Of a DNA stretch of 32,301 nt, positions 7,181 through 12,770 are shown piece after piece (position 1 is the first letter of the stretch; every line of letters begins with the position of its first letter). The position numbers and the translations under genes are program-made. The notes under the pieces were generated by a model, which saw only the letters and a list, made by a program, of their open reading frames with translations, ran no database searches and was not told the origin of the DNA. The DNA comes from CAIXMG01 sp964628065 (GTDB lineage Bacteria > Patescibacteriota > Minisyncoccia > Phycocordibacterales > UBA1006): NCBI GenBank assembly GCA_964628065.1, contig CAZVLM010000007.1, positions 1 through 32,301 of the forward strand, in the 5' to 3' direction.

Positions 7181-7741
7181 ATGAAATTATTATTCGCCAT
7201 TGCTGCAGGACTGCTTGCCATTATTGGAAACGTTCCTTATCTATTGGATATGTTCAAGGGTAAAGTGAAACCGCATCCTTATACCTGGTTTATCTGGTCT
7301 ATCGTTTCAGGGGTTACGTTTGCAGGACAATGGATCGGCGGCGCAGGATGGGCCCTTATCGCGTTTGGAGCCTCGGAAATTTTTACGTTTATTATCTTCT
7401 TGTTCTCCCTTAAGTATGGATTTAAAAATATTCCTCGGCAGGACACATGGTTCCTTGTTGCGGCGCTTCTTGGACTTATTCCATGGATTATTACCAAAGA
7501 CCCAACGTGGTCGGTCGTAATCATGGTAACCATCGACGTGATTGCTTTCATTCCAACACTGAAGAAAGGTTGGCAGCACGCAGAAACAGAAACTCCGATT
7601 TTGTATGGATCGAATGTTCTGCGTCATATCCTTGCATTGTTCGCGCTTAGTTCCTACAATATCGCAACCATGTTCCATTCCGTTGCCATGATTATCACCA
7701 ATACCGCCATGGTATTCGGGCTCACTCGAAAGCATAAATAA
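7181..7741 (+). CDS. Polytopic membrane protein, possible PQ-loop/SWEET-like fold
   Basis: The 186-residue protein has about six membrane helices. The first half contains GNVPYLLDMFKGKVKPHPYTWFIWS. The second half has a parallel stretch (DVIAFIPTLKKGWQHAETET then YGSNVLRHILALFALSSY), which suggests an internal duplication of a three-helix unit. A conserved Pro in helix one followed by a polar loop is typical of PQ-loop and SemiSWEET transporters, but the match is weak and no substrate can be named. The start at 7181 is chosen because TG-C-TATACT (hexamer 7169-7174) ends 6 bases before it; a longer frame would run back through the terminator. Confidence 0.55.
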   Translation: MKLLFAIAAGLLAIIGNVPYLLDMFKGKVKPHPYTWFIWSIVSGVTFAGQWIGGAGWALIAFGASEIFTFIIFLFSLKYGFKNIPRQDTWFLVAALLGLIPWIITKDPTWSVVIMVTIDVIAFIPTLKKGWQHAETETPILYGSNVLRHILALFALSSYNIATMFHSVAMIITNTAMVFGLTRKHK

Positions 7742-7765
7742 AACACCCGTATGGGTGTTTTATAA
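7740..7765. terminator. Bidirectional terminator between converging genes
   Basis: AAAACACCC and GGGTGTTTT pair around GTAT. It overlaps the stop region of the rhodanese gene and follows the membrane-protein stop. Confidence 0.8.
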
Positions 7766-8008
7766 TAAGTCATCAAGTCCTCCTACATTCTCAACCATTT
7801 CGTATCCTGCTTTTTCAAGCATGTCTTTTGCCACCCCTGCTCGAGCCCCCGATCGGCAATAAATTTTTATCTCGTCTTCTTTTGAAACAAGAGCCTCATC
7901 GGGATATGTCCCCATCATAAATAAGTTTACATCGTGATTAATCGCATTCGGGTAATGACCTTCGGCATATTCTTCTGGAGTTCGTACATCTAAATATATA
8001 GTCTTCAT
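7760..8008 (-). CDS. Single-domain rhodanese-like protein
   Basis: The 82-residue product is a minimal rhodanese. It has LDVRTPEEYAEGHYPNAINH, then IYCRSGARAGVAKDMLEKAGY with the active-site Cys in the six-residue loop CRSGAR, and ends in VENVGGLDDLL. The enzyme class carries sulfur on this Cys as a persulfide. Start 8008 (MKTIYLDVRT) is chosen over a TTG at 8023, since TATAGT at 8015-8020 overlaps the longer version and lies 6 bases upstream of this ATG. It lies 21 bases downstream of the PhnA-like gene. Confidence 0.85.
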   Translation of the reverse strand: MKTIYLDVRTPEEYAEGHYPNAINHDVNLFMMGTYPDEALVSKEDEIKIYCRSGARAGVAKDMLEKAGYEMVENVGGLDDLL

Positions 8009-8029
8009 ATGGTTACTATACAAAAAGGC

Positions 8030-8275
8030 CTAAGCCTTCTTCCTTAAAAATTCTGTTCGTAAAATAATTCCCTTCATATCATCGTACCGACACTCAATTT
8101 CTTCAATGTCTCCCGTAAGGCGGATATTTTTTACAACACTTCCCTTCTTAATCGTAAGTTTCGTTCCACCTACTTTCAAATCTTTGATCACCTGCACACT
8201 GTCCCCGCTTGCAAGCGGTGCGCCTTGCGAGTCTACGCAGATTTCTAATTCAGTTTCATTTGTTTCGTGTTGCAT
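8030..8275 (-). CDS. PhnA/YjdM C-terminal-domain protein
   Basis: This 81-residue protein matches the C-terminal part of PhnA/YjdM: VDSQGAPLASGDSVQVIKDLKVGG, then TIKKGSVVKNIRLT, then EEIECRYDDMKGIILRTEFLRK. The N-terminal zinc-ribbon of full-length YjdM is missing, so this is the short form. Despite the old name, no phosphonate role is established. The start at 8275 avoids overlap with the pyruvate kinase stop, which is 16 bases upstream. It probably belongs to a trmD-pyk-phnA-like transcript. Confidence 0.8.
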   Translation of the reverse strand: MQHETNETELEICVDSQGAPLASGDSVQVIKDLKVGGTKLTIKKGSVVKNIRLTGDIEEIECRYDDMKGIILRTEFLRKKA

Positions 8276-8291
8276 ATAAGCAAATATATAA

Positions 8292-9311
8292 TTAATTCTT
8301 GTAAACATCAATAATCTTCCTCATCATTGTCACCGTTTCTATTGGATAATCCCCAATCACTGTTTCAATCGATGTCATTACTGCGTCGGCGCCATCAAGG
8401 ATCGCATTAGCAACGTCGGAAACTTCGGCTCGGGTTGGAGTCGGACTTGATTTCATCGAGTCCATCATATCGGTCGCAACAATTACAAACTTTTGTTTTT
8501 CGTTGCATTTCTTGATAATCATTTTCTGAGCCTTTGGCACGTACTCGTGACCAATTTCAATCGCCAAGTCACCACGCGCAACCATAATTCCGTCTGATGC
8601 ATCAATGATTCCGTCAATCGCGTCCACCGCTTCTGGCGTTTCAATTTTTGCAATAACTCCTGCATTTGAGCCACGTTCTGCAAGAATATTCTTAAGACCA
8701 AGCACATCATCTGCTTTTTGTACAAACGAAACCGCGAACAGATCCACTCCAGCTGTAACCCCAAACTCAATATCGTTCATATCCCTTTCCGTGAGTACTG
8801 GAATGGTTAGGTTTGCGCCAATAATATTTACACCTCCGTTGCTTCGAATGTTTCCGCCGGCAATCACGCGAGTAATAACCGCATTCTCTGTTACCGACTC
8901 AACTTTGAATTTTCTTTTTCCATCGTGAACCATGATCACTGATCCTACTTTTACTTCTTGAGGGAGTCGATCATAGTTGATGAATGCTTGCTGACTATTT
9001 CCTAAACATGAAGTAACGAAAAATGTGAAGAGATCACCTTCCGCAACCTTAAATGTTTCGTCGTTTTCAAAAGCACCTAATCGTATGCGCGGACCGCAGA
9101 GGTCGCACAGAACAAGAGCCTCTTTTTCAAGTGCTACGCTCGCAGATCGCACCATGTCGATCGTCTGTTGATGAAATCCCTCTGGTCGATCATATCCCAT
9201 ATGCAAGCGAAAAATGCCGACACCAGCTGAAATAAGACCTGAGATCATCTCTGGTGTATGCGTTGCAGGACCAATAGTTGCAACGATGGTTTTATTCGGA
9301 AATGGTTTCAT
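8292..9311 (-). CDS. pyk: Short pyruvate kinase (A and B domains only)
   Basis: It is 339 residues against about 470 for typical enzymes. It has the barrel start KTIVATIGPATHT, the B domain (about 75-170), the catalytic Lys segment IAKIETPEAVDAI, DGIMVARGDLAIEI and PTRAEVSDVANAILDGADAV. It ends at the last barrel helix, so the C-terminal allosteric domain is absent. Several residues differ from the classic enzyme. The K+-binding R-x-N-x-S-H is RLHMGY, and the TKGPEIRT segment reads LCGPRIRL (residues 71-78), placing Arg where K+-dependent enzymes have Glu and K+-independent ones have Lys. ATQM is ATDM and SGET is SIET. Catalysis of PEP + ADP to pyruvate + ATP is likely but not certain. Start 9311 follows trmD by 10 bases. 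Confidence 0.8.
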   Translation of the reverse strand: MKPFPNKTIVATIGPATHTPEMISGLISAGVGIFRLHMGYDRPEGFHQQTIDMVRSASVALEKEALVLCDLCGPRIRLGAFENDETFKVAEGDLFTFFVTSCLGNSQQAFINYDRLPQEVKVGSVIMVHDGKRKFKVESVTENAVITRVIAGGNIRSNGGVNIIGANLTIPVLTERDMNDIEFGVTAGVDLFAVSFVQKADDVLGLKNILAERGSNAGVIAKIETPEAVDAIDGIIDASDGIMVARGDLAIEIGHEYVPKAQKMIIKKCNEKQKFVIVATDMMDSMKSSPTPTRAEVSDVANAILDGADAVMTSIETVIGDYPIETVTMMRKIIDVYKN

Positions 9312-9321
9312 AGGACTTTTA

Positions 9322-10023
9322 CTACTCTGATGCTGACTCCTTTGTCGCATTCTTCCACTCATTAATAAGTTTTGTATTACCTGAAAGCAATACTTCTGGC
9401 ACCTTATGTTTCTTGTTTTTCCAAACAAGCACTTCTGGTCGCGTATACACATCTGACGATGAAATGCGCTCTTCTTCGCGAGAATCGAAATTTCCAAGCA
9501 CGCCTGAGACTTGGCGTGACATGCAATCAATGCAAACCATGGCTGGCAATTCCCCGCCCGTTAATACATAATCGCCGATTGAAATTTCTTCCGCCCTAAG
9601 TATTTTCTGTACACGAGCATCGATACCTTCGTAGCGTCCGCAAATGAAAATAATATCCGTAAACTTTTTAACGGCCGTCTTTGCGTATTCAGTTGTAAAC
9701 TTTGCTCCAGCTGGAGAAAAGAAAACTGCTTTGATTTTAGCTTTCGGATTTTTCTTTTTAATCGTTGTAAGTGCTTTTTCAATCGCAAACAAGAACGGCT
9801 CTGCTCGAAGCACCATGCCGGGACCGCCTCCGTACGGCTTTCCATCCGCATACACGGTTACGTTCCCATCAGGCCACTTCTTTTTTAAATCTTTTGGGGC
9901 ATATTTTCGCGGATCATAAAAAGCTACAGAGATCTGCTTCTGCTTGATCGCACGGCCGATAATTGACTCGTTAAGGTACGAATCAAACGATTCCGGGAAT
10001 AATGTTACAACATGGAATTTCAT
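9322..10023 (-). CDS. trmD: tRNA (guanine-N1)-methyltransferase TrmD
   Basis: This 233-residue enzyme methylates G37 of tRNAs using S-adenosylmethionine. The family order is intact: MKFHVVTLFPESFDSYLNES at the start, PYGGGPGMVL, then IFICGRYEGIDARV and GDYVLTGGELPAM, which build the trefoil knot that binds the cofactor. DVYTRPEVLVWKNKKHKVPEVLLSG is the C-terminal domain signature. A TATAGT box ends 7 bases before the ATG, so the transcript is probably leaderless. The upstream region is interrupted by a gap whose flanks repeat. In most bacteria rimM precedes and rplS follows; neither is here. Confidence 0.97.
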   Translation of the reverse strand: MKFHVVTLFPESFDSYLNESIIGRAIKQKQISVAFYDPRKYAPKDLKKKWPDGNVTVYADGKPYGGGPGMVLRAEPFLFAIEKALTTIKKKNPKAKIKAVFFSPAGAKFTTEYAKTAVKKFTDIIFICGRYEGIDARVQKILRAEEISIGDYVLTGGELPAMVCIDCMSRQVSGVLGNFDSREEERISSSDVYTRPEVLVWKNKKHKVPEVLLSGNTKLINEWKNATKESASE

Positions 10024-10066
10024 GCTTACTACTATACTGATTTTTAGGAATAAAGGAATGGTAAAG

Positions 10067-10166
10067 NNNNNNNNNNNNNNNNNNNNNNNNNNNNNNNNNN
10101 NNNNNNNNNNNNNNNNNNNNNNNNNNNNNNNNNNNNNNNNNNNNNNNNNNNNNNNNNNNNNNNNNN
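10067..10166. other. 100-N scaffold gap
   Basis: Exactly 100 Ns. The flanks at 10012-10066 and 10167-10221 are the same 55 bases (trmD start and its promoter), again pointing to an unmerged overlap. Confidence 0.95.
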
Positions 10167-10221
10167 ATGGAATTTCATGCTTACTACTATACTGATTTTT
10201 AGGAATAAAGGAATGGTAAAG
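10167..10221. repeat. Artefactual 55-bp copy of the trmD start region
   Basis: Identical to 10012-10066. It holds a second copy of the first trmD codons and of the TATAGT box and should not be read as a second gene start. Confidence 0.9.
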
Positions 10222-10239
10222 AAATTTCCATACCTTAAA

Positions 10240-10267
10240 TTGACACCAACCAACAAAAAGCTATACT
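10240..10267 (+). promoter_or_regulatory. Consensus-like promoter driving a candidate RNA
   Basis: TTGACA (10240-10245) and TATACT (10262-10267) are 16 bases apart. No open frame of note starts downstream on this strand before the converging gene at 10380. Confidence 0.65.
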
Positions 10268-10273
10268 TCCTTT

Positions 10274-10430
10274 GTATCTTGAGTATTTCGAGATTCTCTA
10301 AGAGCAGAAAATTTCGGATCAGCTGCCAGCGTTCGTCCTATTAACTTATAGGTACGAATAGGCCGATGGAGGGATCACCCTAAAGGGTTTCCGTCCTCCA
10401 GAGAATCTCAAAGTCCTTAAGGTACTTTTC
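10274..10430 (+). ncRNA. Candidate multi-helix RNA converging on the gene at 10380
   Basis: Start inferred from the promoter. GAGATTCTCT (10290-10299) pairs perfectly with 10400-10409 as a closing helix. Inside are a 10-bp hairpin with one bulge (10332-10341 with 10348-10358, loop TAACTT) and a two-part hairpin (GGAGGG 10368-10373 with 10394-10399, enclosing ACCC/GGGT at 10377-10388). A short stem followed by TTTTC at 10411-10430 could be the terminator. The 3' third is antisense to the last 50 bases of the facing gene. No known family was recognised; the pairing was done by eye. Confidence 0.45.
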
Positions 10431-10739
10431 ATTTGTCACAAATGCCGTAACAATAACCAAATACTTCTGTGTCATCTCGAGAACAACCGCATGAGGGTAC
10501 GGCTTCGACGCTGGCTTTTTAATCATTTTTGAAACAATAAACCTGTCTCGTCGGCCACCTTTTCGAATTTCATCTGGAGTCTCCAGAACATCTTTAAGTA
10601 GTGCCATAAGCCTTTCTCCTTCGGCGCCTTTCTCTAAAATATGCTTGAGCGATCTCTTTGTGAATACAACTGATTCATTATTTGGAATTAAAATACCTGA
10701 GCAGTTTTCCTCGATTATTATACCCGTATTAATTAACAA
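10380..10739 (-). CDS. Possible BECR-fold nuclease/toxin-like protein (tentative)
   Basis: The 119-residue product has SVVFTKRSLKHILEKG, then LLKDVLETPDEI, RFIVSK and KYLVIVTAFVTNEKYLKDFEILW. A helix with an H-x-x-x-K-G pattern, a P-x-E-I turn, and closing strands with T-A-F resemble the barnase/EndoU/colicin/RelE-like (BECR) nucleases, which use a His and a Thr. This is pattern resemblance only. The frame is open upstream to 10826 without ATG or GTG, so the start is taken as TTG at 10739, 6 bases after GATAAT, the leaderless spacing used by other genes here. It interrupts the khpA-trmD neighbourhood and ends inside a converging RNA candidate. Confidence 0.5.
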   Translation of the reverse strand: MLINTGIIIEENCSGILIPNNESVVFTKRSLKHILEKGAEGERLMALLKDVLETPDEIRKGGRRDRFIVSKMIKKPASKPYPHAVVLEMTQKYLVIVTAFVTNEKYLKDFEILWRTETL

Positions 10740-10803
10740 AGAAGTATTATCAAGAAGTACTCCTTTTAAGAAACGTCTAAGAAATAATAAACTTTGTATA
10801 AAG

Positions 10804-10832
10804 AAATAAAGCGCCTGATTAGCGCTTTATTT
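10804..10832. terminator. Terminator after the 57-residue ORF
   Basis: AAATAAAGCGC (10804-10814) pairs with GCGCTTTATTT (10822-10832), with T-rich sequence on the plus side and A/T-rich sequence on the minus side. It closes the short minus-strand unit at 10850-11023. Confidence 0.75.
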
Positions 10833-10849
10833 TTAATTTTTGTTGTTAT

Positions 10850-11023
10850 TTATTTACCTGTTGGAAATCCTACCGGTGACATTTCCTGAATTTCCAAATA
10901 GGTCTGATCATCAATGACAGGATCCCTCTCAAGGAAGGATGGCCTCTCATTAGAGCTTTCGGTTTTTTTGGTTAGAAAAATGTTAAAAGTAAGAAAGTGA
11001 AAAAAATGAAATAGTTTCTTCAT
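10850..11023 (-). CDS. Small 57-residue protein, unknown
   Basis: The ORF starts MKKLFHFFHFLTFNIFLTKK, a basic then aromatic and hydrophobic opening that could insert into the membrane. A polar part (TESSNERPSFLERDPVIDD) follows, then YLEIQEMSPVGFPTGK at the C-terminus. Support for it being real comes from its own extended -10 (TG-A-TATAAA, hexamer 11048-11053) about 18 bases before the predicted start region, and from a terminator 18 bases after the stop. It shares the tetrapeptide SPVG, the MKK start, similar size and the same isolated promoter-terminator layout with the 53-residue ORF at 31075. No function is recognised. Confidence 0.5.
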   Translation of the reverse strand: MKKLFHFFHFLTFNIFLTKKTESSNERPSFLERDPVIDDQTYLEIQEMSPVGFPTGK

Positions 11024-11074
11024 GATCTTTGGTTTAGGTTCCCTTTCTTTATATCATAACCTCTTTGAAATTCA

Positions 11075-11110
11075 TAATAAAAATCATCCACGTCTGGATG
11101 ATTTTTATTA
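11075..11110. terminator. Strong bidirectional terminator after khpA
   Basis: A perfect 16-bp stem (11075-11090 with 11095-11110) closes the loop CGTC and has A and T runs on the two ends. It lies 2 bases beyond the khpA stop. Confidence 0.9.
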
Positions 11111-11112
11111 AA

Positions 11113-11430
11113 TTACATATCTGATTTCAAATCTGCGATTGCAGCGTCCATGTCAGCTGATGCGACAGAAGGATTCTGTCGTCGCTCCAATGGTTCATTA
11201 ATTTTCATATTTACTCGCTGGCTGTGCTTCATGCCGACAACTCGGAGTAATGTTCGAATTGATTTAGCGGTCGCACCCTGGCGTCCAATCAATTTGCCCA
11301 TGTCTTCTCCGTTAACGTCAACCGTCATAAGCACTCCCATTTCATCGACTGTTTTCACAATCTTCACATCCTCTGGATGATCAACAAGAGCCTTGATAGT
11401 TGTTTCTAAATAAAGAGTAACTGGATCCAT
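11113..11430 (-). CDS. khpA: KH-domain RNA-binding protein KhpA (YlqC-like)
   Basis: This 105-residue protein starts MDPVTLYLETTIKALVDHPED and carries the type II KH loop GKLIGRQGATAKSIRTLL (the GxxG is G-R-Q-G). KhpA binds RNA, usually with KhpB/Jag, and influences cell size and sRNA-mRNA pairing in Gram-positive bacteria. Compared with the usual 75-80 residues it has an extra C-terminal tail (ERRQNPSVASADMDAAIADL). Start 11430 is used because the longer frame to 11538 adds sequence unlike the family. In most genomes khpA directly follows rpsP; here the two are about 1 kb apart with an orphan gene and RNA candidates between. Confidence 0.9.
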   Translation of the reverse strand: MDPVTLYLETTIKALVDHPEDVKIVKTVDEMGVLMTVDVNGEDMGKLIGRQGATAKSIRTLLRVVGMKHSQRVNMKINEPLERRQNPSVASADMDAAIADLKSDM

Positions 11431-11563
11431 ACAATTCTGAATATCGAGAGAGCGGTTATTGAATAAAAGAACTCTCCGAATGCTGATATAGTATTTCTTT
11501 TTTGGGTGAAAGTCAATGAAGGTCCACCGACTCCTCAAACTTAAAGTATTATTTTAATAAAAA

Positions 11564-11590
11564 ACCCGCCTTTTTAGTTGCGGGTATAAT
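11564..11590 (-). terminator. Terminator of the 122-residue orphan gene
   Basis: ACCCGC (11564-11569) pairs with GCGGGT (11580-11585), and on the minus strand a run of Ts follows. The region between it and khpA (11431-11563) holds only the khpA leader. Confidence 0.7.
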
Positions 11591-11617
11591 TCATAAACCT
11601 AGAGTCTGCCTCATAAT

Positions 11618-11986
11618 TCAACTAAAGGTGTATTCATACTTAACATTAAGTGTGGCGTTCTCTACTAGGGCTTGCTCTTTCTCATACTCTTTATCGGTTG
11701 CAACTCTGGCTTCGCATAGAATAGAATCCTTTTTGAATGTTATAACCATTTCTGCAAACGTTTTCGTAATGTAGTCACGACCTTCGGCGGTAAAATGAAT
11801 CACTAAAGGACACCAGCCTATATGAAAACTATTCACAATGCCTATATGAAGACATGTAAGCATCAAGCAAGAAACCGAACGGTTATCTGAAACCTTTCTT
11901 CCCTGGTACTTCATTAGAAGATTCTGAACCTTTTCTAGATCGGCGCTGCAGCTTGATAATGGTAATTTAATCTTATATGTTTCCAT
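11618..11986 (-). CDS. Orphan 122-residue protein
   Basis: No family is recognised. The protein is soluble and mixed alpha/beta in appearance, with METYKIKLPLSSCSADLEKV at the start, five cysteines spread over the first 90 residues without a CxxC pair, and an acidic end (LVENATLNVKYEYTFS). On the minus strand TTGACT (near 12048) and TAAATT stand 17 bases apart, about 30 bases before the ATG, a plausible promoter. It is inserted between rpsP and khpA, and a terminator follows, so it is probably monocistronic. The long GC-rich structured stretch lies immediately upstream. Confidence 0.6.
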   Translation of the reverse strand: METYKIKLPLSSCSADLEKVQNLLMKYQGRKVSDNRSVSCLMLTCLHIGIVNSFHIGWCPLVIHFTAEGRDYITKTFAEMVITFKKDSILCEARVATDKEYEKEQALVENATLNVKYEYTFS

Positions 11987-12050
11987 ATATTTCTTTATTT
12001 AATTTATTATTTCAATTGAAATTTATCATATATAATAATATAAGTCAAGG

Positions 12051-12200
12051 CCACCGCATTCGCTTTCAAACTCCTCCGGTCCTCGCAGGGCCTCGGACCA
12101 CCTTCTCTTGCCAAGAGGAGGTGCAAGGTGAAACACTTGTGCAAAGCTCCCCCGATGGCCTCGAGGGCGACGGTGGAGTTTGCGAAAGTACGAATTTTCA
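12051..12200 (+). ncRNA. Candidate highly structured RNA, five helices
   Basis: The GC-rich island stands out from AT-rich flanks. A closing helix of 17 pairs with two 2-base bulges joins 12058-12074 to 12175-12195 (ATTCG/CGAAT, CTTTC/GAAAG, AAACTCC/GGAGTTT). Inside are GGTCC/GGACC (12078-12099), a 10-bp hairpin with loop GCC (12100-12122), an 8-bp hairpin with loop AAA (12123-12142) and a short GCCT/GGGC stem (12158-12168). A competing pairing, CCACCG (12051-12056) with CGGTGG (12171-12176), suggests a switch or pseudoknot. A plus-strand promoter TTGAAA-17-TATAAG (12016-12044) supports this strand, but the opposite strand cannot be excluded. Features of RNase P, tmRNA or SRP RNA were not found. 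Confidence 0.55.
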
Positions 12201-12203
12201 AAT

Positions 12204-12330
12204 AAAAAACGCCCTTCTTCCGAAGGGCGTCATTCCAACTTTCAGTTTAAGGTTTTATGGAGTGAGTTGGCACCGTCACCTCCTTTGCCTAAGCGACCAT
12301 ACAAGATAATTTATTTGGTTAAACAACAAC
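12204..12330 (-). ncRNA. Candidate small RNA carrying a full anti-anti-Shine-Dalgarno element
   Basis: It is bounded by a consensus-like promoter (12337-12365) and a strong terminator: stem 12209-12217 with 12222-12230, loop of 4, followed by a T-run on this strand. At 12286-12276 it reads AAAGGAGGTGA, the full complement of the usual 16S rRNA 3' tail. Pairing of GGAG and TGA with TCA and CTCC just downstream could hide this element. No long ORF follows; the site would serve only an 8-codon GTG frame. An 18-codon GTG frame right after the -10 box ends with its TGA inside the same element, so a leader-peptide attenuator is another reading. Confidence 0.5.
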
Positions 12331-12336
12331 ACCTGT

Positions 12337-12365
12337 ATAATAGCATATCTAATATACTTTGTCAA
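12337..12365 (-). promoter_or_regulatory. Consensus-like promoter of the small RNA
   Basis: On the minus strand TTGACA (12365-12360) and TATTAT (12342-12337) are exactly 17 bases apart. It is one of the best sigma70-like promoters in the window and faces away from rpsP. Confidence 0.75.
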
Positions 12366-12372
12366 TAGCCAT

Positions 12373-12396
12373 AAAAAATCCCCTCTTTTCAGAGGG
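12373..12396 (-). terminator. rpsP terminator
   Basis: CCCTCT and AGAGGG (12381-12396) pair around four bases, and the minus strand continues into GATTTTTT. It lies 7 bases past the rpsP stop. Confidence 0.85.
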
Positions 12397-12402
12397 AGTC
12401 TT

Positions 12403-12699
12403 CTATTTAGCAGCCTTTCGCTTTACTGAAGTCTTCTTTGGAAGAGAAGAGATCTTCTTTCCGTCGATCACTTTGTGCTCGATAAGGAAGTTGTGAACAG
12501 TGTCTGATAATTGAGCTCCTTTTGAAATCCATTCCTTGATTTCGTCTTTCTGAAGGTCGATGGTACCAGCCTTAGGATTGTAAGCTCCTACGATTGCTAG
12601 GAACTTTCCTGACTGCACGCCATTTCGCTTATCAGTAACTACCACACGGAAGTGAGGTTCATTTTTTCGGCCAAATCGCTGTAATCGAAGTGTTAACAT
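12403..12699 (-). CDS. rpsP: Ribosomal protein bS16
   Basis: The 98-residue protein starts MLTLRLQRFGRKNEPHFRVV, followed by VTDKRNGVQSGKFLAIVGAY and NPKAG, the standard bS16 order. It ends in a basic tail (LPKKTSVKRKAAK) that is longer than usual. bS16 sits in the body of the 30S subunit. The ATG at 12699 is chosen over 12711 because family members begin at this residue and because the -10 box covers the upstream ATG. The predicted transcript start is then only about 4 bases before the codon. rpsP normally heads an rpsP-khpA-rimM-trmD-rplS operon; here it has its own terminator. Confidence 0.95.
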   Translation of the reverse strand: MLTLRLQRFGRKNEPHFRVVVTDKRNGVQSGKFLAIVGAYNPKAGTIDLQKDEIKEWISKGAQLSDTVHNFLIEHKVIDGKKISSLPKKTSVKRKAAK

Positions 12700-12709
12700 A
12701 AGTCTTGCC

Positions 12710-12737
12710 ATCTTAGCAGATTGCGGATTTTTGTCAA
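12710..12737 (-). promoter_or_regulatory. rpsP: rpsP promoter overlapping an upstream ATG
   Basis: TTGACA (12737-12732) and TAAGAT (12715-12710) are 16 bases apart on the minus strand. The -10 ends 10 bases before ATG 12699 and overlaps the alternative ATG at 12711, which decides the start. Confidence 0.7.
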
Positions 12738-12740
12738 GAA

Positions 12741-12762
12741 AAGACGCCTCGGGGGGCGTCTT
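12741..12762 (-). terminator. Terminator of the 276-residue orphan gene
   Basis: AAGACGCC (12741-12748) pairs with GGCGTCTT (12755-12762), and on the minus strand a T-rich run follows that leads straight into the rpsP -35 box. Confidence 0.85.
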
Positions 12763-12770
12763 TCTGCTTC

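Noticed and set aside
9312..9530. Longer pyruvate kinase frame reaching back into trmD
   Set aside because: The extra 73 residues overlap trmD in another frame and do not resemble the family. The family start is at 9311.
10321..10380. Short similarity to 16S rRNA: on the minus strand GACGAACGCTGGCAGC resembles the 5' region, and on the plus strand GGATCACC the 3' end
   Set aside because: The two matches are on opposite strands, are only 8-16 bases long, and the flanks do not continue as 16S. Treated as chance.
12007..12201. Open frames on both strands through the GC-rich stretch between rpsP and the orphan gene
   Set aside because: The frames exist because the island is GC-rich. Their sequences look like no protein, while extensive perfect pairing argues for a structured RNA.
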